Assembly (NCBI GenBank): GCA_030654175.1
Contig: JAURXZ010000030.1
Location: forward strand, 62,001 to 126,000
DNA: 64,000 bases
Direction of reading: 5' to 3'
Source: Bacteroidia bacterium
GTDB taxonomy: Bacteria > Bacteroidota > Bacteroidia > 2-12-FULL-35-15
Shown here: positions 1 through 7,921 of the stretch, one piece after another
Numbering within the stretch: the stretch's first letter is position 1
Layout of the letters: every line of letters begins with the position of its first letter
Translations under genes and position numbers: made by a program
Notes under the pieces: generated by a model
What the model was told of the DNA's origin: nothing
Seen by the model: the letters and a program-made list of their open reading frames with translations, nothing else
Databases searched by the model: none

Positions 1-2
1 AC

Positions 3-434
3 TCAAACTTAAGGATAGAAATTGACGACCTGTATGAGCAAACAGGCAAGGTTGATTTGGCTAAATGGGCTATTAAATGTGCAAAACATATTTTGCCATT
101 TTCAGATACAGAAAAACACGATAAAACATCAATTGAAAATGGATTTAAAATAAATGAATTATGGCAGCTTGGGAATGCAAGTGTTCATGAAGTCAGACAA
201 GCTGGATTTAAAATACATGAAGTTGCACGACAATGTAAATCTGAAATAGCGAAAAACGCAATCAGAACCGCTGGACAAGCTGTTGGAGTTGGTCACATGA
301 GAGAACACGCAATGGTTTGTTCAGATTATGCTATTAAAACAATACAATTAGCTTTTCCTGATAATATCGACAAGATCACAGAGGAAAGACAATGGCAACT
401 AAACGAATTAAAACAAATTCTAAAGAAACAATAA
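3..434 (+). CDS. Imm-5-like putative immunity protein, 5'-truncated by window edge
   Basis: The frame is open from base 3, so the true start lies to the left; a TTG at 57 is internal. The visible 143 residues are mostly helical, with an AKWAIKCAKHILP segment, a central block of alternating charged and Ala residues, and a C-terminal GVGHMREHAMVCSDYAIKT stretch. This pattern resembles the Imm-5-like 'putative immunity protein' family, helical proteins often found alone in bacterial genomes. I recall the family from memory and see no toxin partner in the window. It is followed 25 bp later by another small gene. Family assignment is moderately sure; any immunity function is inferred from the family name only. 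Confidence 0.6.
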   Translation, partial: SNLRIEIDDLYEQTGKVDLAKWAIKCAKHILPFSDTEKHDKTSIENGFKINELWQLGNASVHEVRQAGFKIHEVARQCKSEIAKNAIRTAGQAVGVGHMREHAMVCSDYAIKTIQLAFPDNIDKITEERQWQLNELKQILKKQ

Positions 435-459
435 AACCACCCCTATCGAAAGGACAATT

Positions 460-831
460 ATGACAACAACAGAAAAAATAGAACAAGCAATAACAAATTT
501 TGTAAAAGGTGGGGACAATAGGGACACAGTTATGTTAGACAAAGTTTTACATAAAGACTTTAGAGTAACAAATAATGGTTTTATGGGAACTTCAGGTATT
601 ACTGTGATTGACAAACAAAAATATTTATCAAAAATAAAAGACGGTATTTTTGGAGGACTGCCCAGAATAATGAAAATTGAAAGTATTGACGACAGCGAAA
701 CAATTGCAATGGTCAAACTACGCTTAGAAAGTACTGAAAATTATTTTGTATCATACAATTCGTTTGTATTAGACTCAGATAACGAATGGAAACTTATAAA
801 TAATCTTGCTGTTGTTGAATCGAAAAAGTAA
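460..831 (+). CDS. NTF2-like (SnoaL / lumazine-binding-type) small protein
   Basis: This 123-residue protein has the NTF2-like cone-fold layout: an N-terminal helix (TEKIEQAITNFVKGGDN), a 'D...VLHKDFRV' turn, then alternating strands ending in a WKLINNLAVVES strand. It looks like the DUF4440/lumazine-binding-2 group, whose members are mostly small cytosolic proteins of unknown ligand. There is no signal peptide. ATG 460 is preceded by a weak aaaggac. It follows the Imm-5-like gene by 25 bp and may be co-transcribed. No catalytic residue can be assigned. Confidence 0.65.
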   Translation: MTTTEKIEQAITNFVKGGDNRDTVMLDKVLHKDFRVTNNGFMGTSGITVIDKQKYLSKIKDGIFGGLPRIMKIESIDDSETIAMVKLRLESTENYFVSYNSFVLDSDNEWKLINNLAVVESKK

Positions 832-1271
832 GGAGAAAAAAAACAACGCACCGATAAACAACGGGTTGTATAAGCAAAGAAATATAGCCCTCTTTTAATT
901 AGATGTCCAAATAAGTACCAAATCTGAGCAAGATCCATTGTATCTTTAAGGAGCTCGTTCATATTTGGTCTGGAAGGTGCTACTAAGCCCGACTTTTCAT
1001 GCAAAACTTGAGAAGTCCGGTTTTTATTTCTCCTTAACCTCTTGTCAGGTCCCTAATATAGCGATCATTTTATTTACAATCGGGGTTGATAATTGTCAAT
1101 ATTGAGAACTTCCCACCCAATACCGCAGGTTATTATTAATGACACGTATTTGGACCGTGGTGTTTTAGGGATTTTGCTCCGCAACCAACCTGAAATTTGA
1201 ACACCTGTTAAAGCAATATCAGTATTTAAGGATACCTTTGATACAAAATAATTTAAATATTCTTAGGGACT
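832..1271. other. Gene-free stretch with a short palindrome and a hairpin
   Basis: No convincing gene. A 12-bp palindrome (acaacgggttgt) lies at about 853-865, 20 bp after the NTF2-like stop. An imperfect hairpin (ccgactt / aagtccgg) lies near 989-1020. A minus-strand open frame across 741-1004 has somewhat protein-like composition at its N-terminus but overlaps the NTF2-like gene and runs into repeats, so it is at best a remnant. The rest is AT-rich. Confidence 0.4.
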
Positions 1272-1895
1272 ATGAAATGGACGTATAGTATAAAAAACAA
1301 ATTGGCGGCATCAGGGGCACTACTTTCGCTCTGTTTATTGGTTTTGTTTAGTAATTATATTGACAGGGACCATACACAAAACGTAAAAAACTCAATTAGC
1401 ACATTATACGAAGACCGTTTAATCGCGGAAGGCTATATTTTAAAAATGACAAGCGGTGTATATCAAATAAAGGAGGCAATAAACGCTGATATGAATGATG
1501 CCAACAAAAATAATACGATCAATAATTTGCTTTTAAATATTAAAGAAATAAGCAATGCTTACCAAAAAACTAAATTTACAGATGTAGAGAAAAAAAAAGC
1601 TGATGAGTTGTTAAACACGCTGCGTGAGCTTGAACCTCCTTATTTGAATAACACTCCAATTAAATTAGAATCTGCAAATAAGGCACTTGGCATACTCAAT
1701 GAATTATCTGCGATTCAATTAGAGGAGTCTAAACAAATTATGGATTCAGCTGAAACATTATATCTGTCTGGCAAAACTTCATCACAATTCGTTTTCGCTA
1801 TCATTATTATTATTCTATTAGTTCTTCAAGCACTTGTATTTACTTCTAAAACATTAATTCCAAATAATAAAACAAAATCTCCAAATCTAAATTAG
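1272..1895 (+). CDS. Four-helix-bundle sensor (MCP-type) without output domain
   Basis: The 207-residue protein has a hydrophobic segment at about 13-28, a long helical extracytoplasmic region (about 30-170) rich in Lys, Asn and Glu, and a second hydrophobic segment at about 173-191 followed by a short polar tail. This is the layout of the 4HB_MCP ligand-binding module of chemoreceptors. No HAMP, kinase or MCP signalling domain follows, and the frame closes with a clean stop. Short stand-alone versions occur in Bacteroidota, so it need not be a truncation. Its signalling partner is unknown; the next gene is unrelated. Confidence 0.55.
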   Translation: MKWTYSIKNKLAASGALLSLCLLVLFSNYIDRDHTQNVKNSISTLYEDRLIAEGYILKMTSGVYQIKEAINADMNDANKNNTINNLLLNIKEISNAYQKTKFTDVEKKKADELLNTLRELEPPYLNNTPIKLESANKALGILNELSAIQLEESKQIMDSAETLYLSGKTSSQFVFAIIIIILLVLQALVFTSKTLIPNNKTKSPNLN

Positions 1896-2018
1896 TTAAT
1901 ACGAAAATAGAATTTGGTGAAGATGAATATATATTACTAAATAGTGGGAGAAGCCATAAACGACATCACAACAGCCGCAGGAGCGATTTCCAATTACGGG
2001 GAGTTCATAAAAAACACA

Positions 2019-2684
2019 ATGGAAAAGAAAATGAAAGTTGAAATATGGAGTGATATTATGTGTCCTTTTTGTTATATCGGAAAACGAAAATTTGAAGCCG
2101 CATTAGTATTGTTTCCTCAAAGAGATTCAATTGAAGTTGTATGGCATAGCTTCCAATTAGACCCTTCTATTACCTATCAACCCGAAAAAGATGCATACAC
2201 CTATGTTGCGGAACTAAAGGGGCAAACCAGAGAATGGTCGGTAAAGATCCATGAATCAGTTATTCTTACAGCAAAGAGTGTTGGACTTGAATATAATTTT
2301 GATAAAGTTAAAATCACCAACTCTTTTGACGCGCATCGCGTGATTCAACTTGCTAAAAAATATAACCTTACTGATAAAATTGAAGAGCGCTTTTTTAAAG
2401 CGTACTTTACTGAAGGCGCCTTAATGAGCGACCATGGAACATTAGTACGATTAGCAACTGAAGTAGGTATTGATAAACAAGAAGTTCAAAATGTTTTATC
2501 AACCAACTTATACGCTGAAGAGGTTAGAAAAGATGGCGAAGAGGCTCAACATATAGGTGCAAATGGAGTACCTTTTTTTGTAATGGATAGAAAATATGCT
2601 GTGAGCGGGGCGCAAGACCCAAACGTTTTTTTAGAAACACTCACAAAATCATTCGATGGTTGGAAACTTAATACTCCAACCTAA
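2019..2684 (+). CDS. DsbA family oxidoreductase, FrnE-like
   Basis: The product is a cytosolic thioredoxin-fold protein of the DsbA/FrnE group, thiol-disulfide oxidoreductases acting on unknown substrates. It begins KVEIWSDIMCPFCYIGKRKF, with the CPFC active site at Cys15/Cys18, followed by the helical insertion and the late cis-Pro region (GANGVPFFVMDRKYAVSGAQ) typical of the family. Total length is 221 residues, as expected. The frame is open upstream to a GTG at 1944, but homologues start close to KVEIW, so ATG 2019 (or ATG 2031) is preferred. No signal peptide is seen. Confidence 0.85.
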   Translation: MEKKMKVEIWSDIMCPFCYIGKRKFEAALVLFPQRDSIEVVWHSFQLDPSITYQPEKDAYTYVAELKGQTREWSVKIHESVILTAKSVGLEYNFDKVKITNSFDAHRVIQLAKKYNLTDKIEERFFKAYFTEGALMSDHGTLVRLATEVGIDKQEVQNVLSTNLYAEEVRKDGEEAQHIGANGVPFFVMDRKYAVSGAQDPNVFLETLTKSFDGWKLNTPT

Positions 2685-2913
2685 ATGCTTAGTTGGAATC
2701 AGTCAAAACAACAGCTTCCGGTTATGAGAGTCCGTAAGAACCTTAAGCGCCAGAAAAGCCCTCCCGAAAGTTTCGATATCCAAACCCTATACCAAAGCCG
2801 CCCCCTTTATGAGGCCTACGTTTTTGTTCCAAAACCACTGCAGAATCAAGGGTTTCTGAATAAGGAAACCTAATTAAAAATCGATTCACATTGTAGTGCA
2901 ATTTTATTATAAC

Positions 2914-3711
2914 CTAACAACCATCACCACCAAACGGAATACTAAATCCCTGTTTAATTTTTATACCTTTTGAATTTTCCGCTGGCTTCCATTTTGGCAT
3001 TTTATTGGTTGCGTCAAGTAATAATTTATCTATTTGGGGATCTGTAGATGTCCTCAATATTTTAGCGTCAACTATTTGACCTTGCTCATTAACATTGAAT
3101 TTCACAATCGCTTGTTCAACTCTTTTGGAACCATTTGTTTTAGAAACTTTATTAATAACATTTTCTGTAAAATATTTTGTTAGTTGCTTAAAACCGCCAG
3201 GGTATTCAGCTTCGATCTCAGGAACTACCGTAACTGTCAATTGTCCTTCTATGATCTTATCACCACTATTAAGATTATCGTTTACCTGATTTTTATATTT
3301 GAACATAATTTTTATCCTGATATTGGAACTCAGGTCCGCAGCATTTAAAATATTTTTTTGTTCTGTAGTGAGCTTATCACTTGTACTTTCAAACATCAGG
3401 ACTTTACCGTTGCAGGTAGCTAAAATTTCAACAGAAATATAGTCGATTATATCATATCCCCCTTGAGTATAAAGATAAGATCCCAGAGAGTAATCCATTT
3501 TTCTTCGATGATCCAGCTCAACACGATCTTTCTCAGGCATTGCCAGCCTTCCCCAGAATTCAGGCGTTATGTCACAAATGAATTTAGCTTCCTTTAGTTT
3601 TTCTTTTTTAACTGAAGGGTTAGATCTTCCACTATATTCAAATCCGGGATTTTGAGAAAAACCAGGAATAAAAAGCAGGGATAAAAGCAGGGTAATTACA
3701 TAGTTTTTCAT
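2914..3711 (-). CDS. TonB C-terminal domain protein with signal peptide
   Basis: The 265-residue precursor has a cleavable signal peptide (MKNYVITLLLSLLFIPGFSQ). A middle region has no domain I recognise. The C-terminal ~85 residues match a TonB C-terminal domain: IEAEYPGGFKQLTKYFTENV, then IVKFNVNEQGQIVDAKILRT, then KMPKWKPAENSKGIKIKQ. In Bacteroidota such domains occur in true TonB energy transducers and in many secreted proteins. This one lacks the usual N-terminal membrane anchor and Pro-rich spacer, so energy transduction is doubtful and a periplasmic role more likely. The haem lipoprotein gene lies 62 bp upstream in the same direction. Confidence 0.75.
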   Translation of the reverse strand: MKNYVITLLLSLLFIPGFSQNPGFEYSGRSNPSVKKEKLKEAKFICDITPEFWGRLAMPEKDRVELDHRRKMDYSLGSYLYTQGGYDIIDYISVEILATCNGKVLMFESTSDKLTTEQKNILNAADLSSNIRIKIMFKYKNQVNDNLNSGDKIIEGQLTVTVVPEIEAEYPGGFKQLTKYFTENVINKVSKTNGSKRVEQAIVKFNVNEQGQIVDAKILRTSTDPQIDKLLLDATNKMPKWKPAENSKGIKIKQGFSIPFGGDGC

Positions 3712-3773
3712 TTTATCATTTTTTTTAAGTGATTTCGATTCATTATTAAAATTATTGGAGAAAATAACTTAAC

Positions 3774-4196
3774 TTATTTTGGTTGCGTAGCTTTTATAGC
3801 AAGCACATATTTATAAACTGCATCCTTTTGCACATCAGATAAATACGCTTTTTGAGCCATATCCTCAACAACCCCTTTCCATTGCGCTTCCTCAAGCTGG
3901 TAGATATTTACAGCAGCGTGACAACCAATGCAGGCACCCTCCGTATAAATTGCATGACCTTCCTTTAACTTCTCTAATGTAAGATCTTTATATTGTGCCT
4001 GAAGAGCAATTAGCTCTTCATTTCCCGGAGCTGGAATTCCTTCTGCAGGTTTTACAAATAGAAAATTATTTTTTGCAGTAGTTGTTGTTGAAGCCGGAGT
4101 TGAGGGTGCAGTTGATGTTGAGCTCCTTTTAGAAGAGCTACATGCTGCAATAAGTATTGTAGAAATCACTATTAAAATTATTTTAGTTGTTTTCAT
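3774..4196 (-). CDS. c-type cytochrome lipoprotein (single CxxCH)
   Basis: The signal sequence ends in a lipobox with Cys19 (LIAAC), followed by a Ser/Thr/Pro/Ala-rich linker to about residue 42. One covalent haem motif, CIGCH (Cys89, Cys92, His93), lies in the C-terminal globular part; a Met in VVEDMAQKAYLS is a candidate distal ligand. This predicts an envelope-anchored monohaem c-type cytochrome of 140 residues, for electron transfer with an unknown partner. It is transcribed away from the histidine kinase across a 166-bp intergenic region that carries a tandem direct repeat. Confidence 0.8.
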   Translation of the reverse strand: MKTTKIILIVISTILIAACSSSKRSSTSTAPSTPASTTTTAKNNFLFVKPAEGIPAPGNEELIALQAQYKDLTLEKLKEGHAIYTEGACIGCHAAVNIYQLEEAQWKGVVEDMAQKAYLSDVQKDAVYKYVLAIKATQPK

Positions 4197-4299
4197 TTTT
4201 TAAAAATTAAATCTTTATTAAAATTAACTTTTTCATTGCTATAATTTATAGATCAAAAGTAATTCTTATTTAAAAGGAGACCTGTTACTGAGTAGTTAT

Positions 4300-4321
4300 T
4301 GACTTGTTAATGACTTGTTAA
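4300..4321 (+). promoter_or_regulatory. Perfect tandem 11-bp direct repeat, likely response-regulator site
   Basis: Two head-to-tail copies of tgacttgttaa occupy 4300-4310 and 4311-4321 with no gap. Eleven-base spacing on one DNA face is the classic arrangement for OmpR/PhoB-type winged-helix regulators. It lies 27 bp upstream of a good -7 box and just ahead of the kinase/OmpR-type regulator operon, so autoregulation is the simplest reading. It could also act on the divergent haem lipoprotein gene. Confidence 0.5.
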
Positions 4322-4348
4322 TACAGGTTATATACCATTAAAAATGGT

Positions 4349-4356
4349 TAATTTTG
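4349..4356 (+). promoter_or_regulatory. -7 promoter box (TAnnTTTG) of the kinase/regulator operon
   Basis: taattttg matches the Bacteroidota -7 consensus exactly. It ends only 6 bp before the kinase ATG at 4363, which implies a leaderless or nearly leaderless mRNA. No TTTG-like -33 box is present at the usual distance, consistent with activation from the 4300-4321 repeats. Confidence 0.5.
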
Positions 4357-4362
4357 ATTCAA

Positions 4363-5601
4363 ATGAAGTTGAACCGAACCAATATATTCATCATAATTTC
4401 TTCCATTGCATTAGTAATGGTGCTGATCATTCAGGTGAACTGGATCTTTCAAACTGCACAAAGTAAAGAGGAGTTGTTTAACGAAAGAGCAGATATGGTT
4501 CTTGCGAGAACAACCGAAGCACTACTTGCGGATAAAGAAACTTGTGAGAATATGAAAACCGGAATAGGAAAGATTGAAACCCATAAAATAGATTCGTTGT
4601 TCACTCATTATATGAAATTCTACAACTTTCATGTCGATTATTCTTTTGAAGTCGTACAACCAGATTCATCCCCTAAAAAAAACAAAAGTCGTTTTGTACA
4701 TAACGTTCAACCCGACCAGGTAGGCTGCTATGAAGGCGGGTTAGAAAAATTGACCAGTAAAAAAGGATTGGAACTGAAACTGATCTTCCCTGATAAAAAG
4801 CAATTCATAATGGCGGAGATGGGTACACTATTCATCACTTCCGTTATTCTGATACTTATTGTGCTTGTTTTATTTTGGCGAACAACATTATCACTCATGA
4901 TGGAGAAAAAAATATCGGAATATACCACCGATTTTTTAAATAATATGACCCATGAATTTAAAACACCTTTAACAAACATTGCGTTAGCAGGTAAGATGAT
5001 CATAAAGGATCCAAGTATTAAGCAGGAAGATAAAATAAAACATTACTCAGGAATAATACTTGAAGAAAATGAAAAATTAAGACTCCAGGTTGAGCAGGTG
5101 TTAAGTATGACCGCGCTTGAAAGAGGCGAAATTCCTTTACGAAAAACGAAATTTGATTTTCATGAATTGATCAATGATTCTTTAAAATATATTAGCATAC
5201 AGATCGAGAACAAACAAGGAGATTTAAAATTAAACATAGATGCTAAAAGGCTTGTAGTAATGGGAGATAAAACACAACTTACAAATGCTATGTGCAACCT
5301 GATCGACAACGCCATCAAGTATTCTAAGAAAAAACCTGAATTATCTATTCGAACGTATAATATTGATCAAAATTTAATTATTATGGTTTCCGATAAAGGT
5401 ATTGGTATAGAAAAAGAATATCAAAAGAAGGTATTCGATAAATTTTTCAGAGTTCCTACCGGAGATTTACATGATGTGAAAGGATTTGGTCTTGGTTTAG
5501 CATATATAAAAAAGATCATTGAATTACACGAAGGAACAATTGAACTTCAGAGTGAAAAAGGAATGGGAACAACATTCACAATTACACTACCAAATGTTTA
5601 A
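4363..5601 (+). CDS. Two-component sensor histidine kinase
   Basis: The 412-residue inner-membrane kinase has TM1 at about 7-26, an extracytoplasmic sensor loop of roughly 120 residues, TM2 at about 153-172, a HisKA domain with NNMTHEFKTPLTN (phospho-His197), and a HATPase_c domain with an N box (NAMCNLIDNAIKYSK), G1 DKGIGIE (Asp344) and G2 GFGLGLAYIKK (Gly374). There is no HAMP or PAS domain. ATG 4363 is used; a TTG nine bases upstream overlaps the promoter box. The stop overlaps the next gene by 8 bp, so the kinase and the OmpR-type regulator are translationally coupled. The stimulus is unknown. Confidence 0.93.
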   Translation: MKLNRTNIFIIISSIALVMVLIIQVNWIFQTAQSKEELFNERADMVLARTTEALLADKETCENMKTGIGKIETHKIDSLFTHYMKFYNFHVDYSFEVVQPDSSPKKNKSRFVHNVQPDQVGCYEGGLEKLTSKKGLELKLIFPDKKQFIMAEMGTLFITSVILILIVLVLFWRTTLSLMMEKKISEYTTDFLNNMTHEFKTPLTNIALAGKMIIKDPSIKQEDKIKHYSGIILEENEKLRLQVEQVLSMTALERGEIPLRKTKFDFHELINDSLKYISIQIENKQGDLKLNIDAKRLVVMGDKTQLTNAMCNLIDNAIKYSKKKPELSIRTYNIDQNLIIMVSDKGIGIEKEYQKKVFDKFFRVPTGDLHDVKGFGLGLAYIKKIIELHEGTIELQSEKGMGTTFTITLPNV

Positions 5602-6295
5602 AGAAAAACTCAAAATATTACTCGCGGAGGATGATCTTAATTTAGGGATCCTTTTAGTTGATTATCTGGAGACTGAAAATTTCGATGTAAAACTTTGTAA
5701 AGATGGGGCCTTAGCCTTAAAAGCATTTCAGGCCAATCAATTTGACCTATGCTTATTGGATGTGATGATGCCGAAAATGGATGGCTTCTCCCTGGCAAAA
5801 GAGATTCGGATAAAGGATGAAAAAATACCTATCATTTTTATCACTGCAAAATCTTTAAAAGAGGATAAATTAAAAGGCTATGACCTTGGTGCTGATGATT
5901 ATATCACAAAACCATTTGATGAAGAGGAATTACTTTGGAAGATCAAAGCTGTTATTCGCAGGATTCCGGAAAATAAAAGCGAAATCAAAACTGAAACTAC
6001 TTCAATAGGGAAGTATATATTCGATTTTAATAATCAATCCCTAACTATTGGCGGTAAAACAAAACGAATCACTGAAAAGGAAAGTGATATACTTAACTAT
6101 TTGTCCGGCCATCGGAATAACGTAATAAAACGCGAAGTACTATTAAAAGACCTTTGGGGAGAGAACGATTATTTTTTTGGCAGGAGCCTGGATGTGTTTA
6201 TCACTAAAATACGTAAATACCTAAAAGAAGATCCCAATTTAAGCATTGAGAATGTTTTTGGAGTTGGGTTCATATTTAATGTTCCTGCAAAATAG
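5594..6295 (+). CDS. OmpR/PhoB-family response regulator
   Basis: A 233-residue regulator with an N-terminal receiver domain (acidic pocket LLAEDD, phospho-acceptor Asp56 in LLDVMMP, switch Lys in ITKPFDEEEL) and a C-terminal winged-helix DNA-binding domain (about 135-230, with RITEKESDILNYL and SLDVFITKIRKYL). ATG 5594 overlaps the kinase stop; the longer open frame from 5519 lies wholly in kinase coding sequence and is rejected. It is the cognate partner of the upstream kinase and may bind the tandem 11-bp repeat in front of the operon. Confidence 0.95.
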   Translation: MFKEKLKILLAEDDLNLGILLVDYLETENFDVKLCKDGALALKAFQANQFDLCLLDVMMPKMDGFSLAKEIRIKDEKIPIIFITAKSLKEDKLKGYDLGADDYITKPFDEEELLWKIKAVIRRIPENKSEIKTETTSIGKYIFDFNNQSLTIGGKTKRITEKESDILNYLSGHRNNVIKREVLLKDLWGENDYFFGRSLDVFITKIRKYLKEDPNLSIENVFGVGFIFNVPAK

Positions 6296-6311
6296 ATGTT
6301 ATAATAGTTTA

Positions 6312-6474
6312 AGAGCCTGTTTAAATTTTATTCAAAATATTTATAGCCTTCCAACGATTTCTCATCTCCGCTCGAAAACACCAAGCACGGGGTCATTTCG
6401 AGCGGAGTCGAGAAAGGTGCGTTAGCATTAATAAGCAATATTCTTATTCTTTAAATAAAATTTAGATAGGCTCT
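6312..6474. mobile_element. MITE-like element with ~22-bp terminal inverted repeats
   Basis: Arms at 6311-6332 and 6454-6475 are inverted copies matching at 20 of 22 positions; both read inward as agagcct followed by a taaattttatt tract. A TTA flanks each end, a possible short target duplication. The interior is non-coding and holds a second, GC-richer palindrome (6358-6377 with 6396-6415, 18/20 matched). Size and lack of coding capacity fit a miniature inverted-repeat element mobilised in trans. No parent transposase is in the window. Confidence 0.6.
6358..6415. repeat. Palindromic repeat (tcgag-type) inside the MITE-like element
   Basis: Arms of 20 nt at 6358-6377 and 6396-6415 are inverted copies with two mismatches around an 18-nt loop. 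The core tttcgagcggag/ctccgctcgaaa is of the same type as the perfect palindrome at 13974-14029, so this is a dispersed repeat family found both alone and inside a TIR-bounded element. Confidence 0.65.
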
Positions 6475-6565
6475 TTAGTATCAAAAAAAATTGATCTTTT
6501 TGAAAAAGACTTAAATCATGTAACTCTTTTTCGGAATTATGTAACTTATTAACTCTTCGTCCTAT

Positions 6566-6573
6566 TAGTTTTG
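6566..6573 (+). promoter_or_regulatory. -7 promoter box (TAnnTTTG)
   Basis: tagttttg fits the consensus and lies 18 bp before ATG 6592. No clear -33 partner is seen. The box shows that the open frame beginning at TTG 6571 cannot be the true start. Confidence 0.4.
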
Positions 6574-6591
6574 CAAATAAAAATTTTATTT

Positions 6592-7116
6592 ATGCAAGAC
6601 CCTTTAATATGGAACATGGTATCCAGGCACCTTACCAGAGAAGAAACTCGGGAAGAGGCTGAAAAATTCTTAATATGGGTTGAGCAAAGGCAAGAGAATA
6701 AAGAGTTTTTCAATGAAGTAAAAAATGTATGGGAAGGTAAAGTAAATATAACTGAGTCATCTCAGTCAAATTCACCCTTAACTTTTCTCGGAAGGTTCAG
6801 CAAACAAAAAATGAAGGATTTTGTTCTTAAGCAGGCTTTAGGAAATCTTGTAGGTTTTACCATTGGGATGTGGGTAACAGCCTCATTTTCTCATTATGTT
6901 TTAGAAAGAAGAAATCTTAAAAATCTTTTTGGATTAGCAGGTCGAAAGAAATTGGCTGTTAATGATATTCCCGAATGGCTTCAAAAAGGAATAGCCATAC
7001 TGGCCGGTTTTATTGTTCTTGAAATAATTAATCATTTTTTTCAAACAAAAAAACATATAGTAATATGGGTGTATATAAAAGAAAAATTCTACCTAACGGC
7101 AAAAATGCGTTCATAA
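6592..7116 (+). CDS. Membrane protein with FecR/anti-sigma-like N-terminus
   Basis: The first ~50 residues (WNMVSRHLTREETREEAEKF, then LIWVEQRQENKEFFNEVKNVWEG with a break) resemble the N-terminal helical domain of FecR-type anti-sigma factors. The remainder is not FecR-like: it has two hydrophobic segments at about 85-103 and 138-157, a basic loop between them and a short basic tail. No sigma factor gene is adjacent, so a regulatory role is only a suggestion. Length is 174 residues from ATG 6592. The MITE-like element sits just upstream and could influence expression. Confidence 0.5.
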   Translation: MQDPLIWNMVSRHLTREETREEAEKFLIWVEQRQENKEFFNEVKNVWEGKVNITESSQSNSPLTFLGRFSKQKMKDFVLKQALGNLVGFTIGMWVTASFSHYVLERRNLKNLFGLAGRKKLAVNDIPEWLQKGIAILAGFIVLEIINHFFQTKKHIVIWVYIKEKFYLTAKMRS

Positions 7117-7249
7117 ATTAAGGGAGAATTACTCGATATTTGAATTCACAATTTATTTAATTGATTTTTTTAAACAAACTATTTTCCTCACGTATTAAAA
7201 TTTTACCGGGCATAAACTTTGTGTTATCTTTTTGTCGAGCAAAAGAAAT

Positions 7250-7921
7250 ATGAAACGTGTAAAAGAAATAATTCGTTCTATCAATACTAATTTTTTCCTT
7301 AAAAAACACATTCCCCTGCCTTCCACCATGCAGCTTTTAAAGGACCTATACCCAAAGGTAGATTGGAGCCGTGTAGATTTTTATGAAGGCTTGCCCTGGT
7401 ACACGCCTTTTATTGCTTCTTATGTAAACGCACAGGCATTGCCACAATTCTATTCTTTCAGCCGCTTTAGCATCTACTTACGAAAATTTGATGAATCGCG
7501 CGCCCAGTGTCTCGGTGATATAGTTCACGAAGGGATGCATATTCTACAAGGCATGCATTTCTGGAATGGTTATGGCTTTGGGATTTTAAGAGGATTTACT
7601 GTTTATTACAGTGCCTTATTTACCAGGCATGGTTACAGAAATAACCCCTTTGAAATACCGGCATATGATCAAAAATTCCGTTTTATGGCCTTTTGCGAAA
7701 AACATAACCAGCATGGGATCAAACCGGAAATAGATACCGCAGTTCTTAAAAAAATTTATACGGACACTCCGCTTGTTTTCCGAAAGTATCAATTCCATTA
7801 TACAGGAAATTATTTTATTTTGGCTGCCAGCTTTGTGTTTAGTTTATTACTTGCATTGATTAAACCTTTGTTAGATGCGCTTATACTTTTGATCAAACTT
7901 CTAACTAAACCTTTTCGATAG
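7250..7921 (+). CDS. Putative membrane-anchored zincin (HEGMH), unrecognised family
   Basis: I do not recognise a named family. The 223-residue protein has an HExxH zinc motif in DIVHEGMHILQGMHFW, and about 40 residues later RNNPFEIPAYDQ, whose Glu is placed like the third zinc ligand of DUF4157-type zincins. A C-terminal hydrophobic stretch (about 184-215) suggests a membrane anchor with the catalytic part ahead of it. There is no N-terminal signal peptide, so topology is uncertain. ATG 7250 is preferred to the TTG at 7232. Proteolytic activity is inferred from the motif pair only. Confidence 0.55.
   Translation: MKRVKEIIRSINTNFFLKKHIPLPSTMQLLKDLYPKVDWSRVDFYEGLPWYTPFIASYVNAQALPQFYSFSRFSIYLRKFDESRAQCLGDIVHEGMHILQGMHFWNGYGFGILRGFTVYYSALFTRHGYRNNPFEIPAYDQKFRFMAFCEKHNQHGIKPEIDTAVLKKIYTDTPLVFRKYQFHYTGNYFILAASFVFSLLLALIKPLLDALILLIKLLTKPFR

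Noticed and set aside
741-1004. Minus-strand frame with protein-like N-terminus (GLVAPSRPNMNELL)
   Set aside because: The second half runs through the palindrome and the NTF2-like gene. Possibly a remnant, but I cannot assign a family.
2685-2873. 62-residue open frame directly after the DsbA stop
   Set aside because: It starts at the base after the stop, has no start signal or family resemblance, and its composition (Pro/Gln/Ser-rich) looks like read-through of non-coding DNA.
5519-5593. N-terminal extension of the response regulator
   Set aside because: It is kinase coding sequence in another frame; the receiver domain starts right after ATG 5594.
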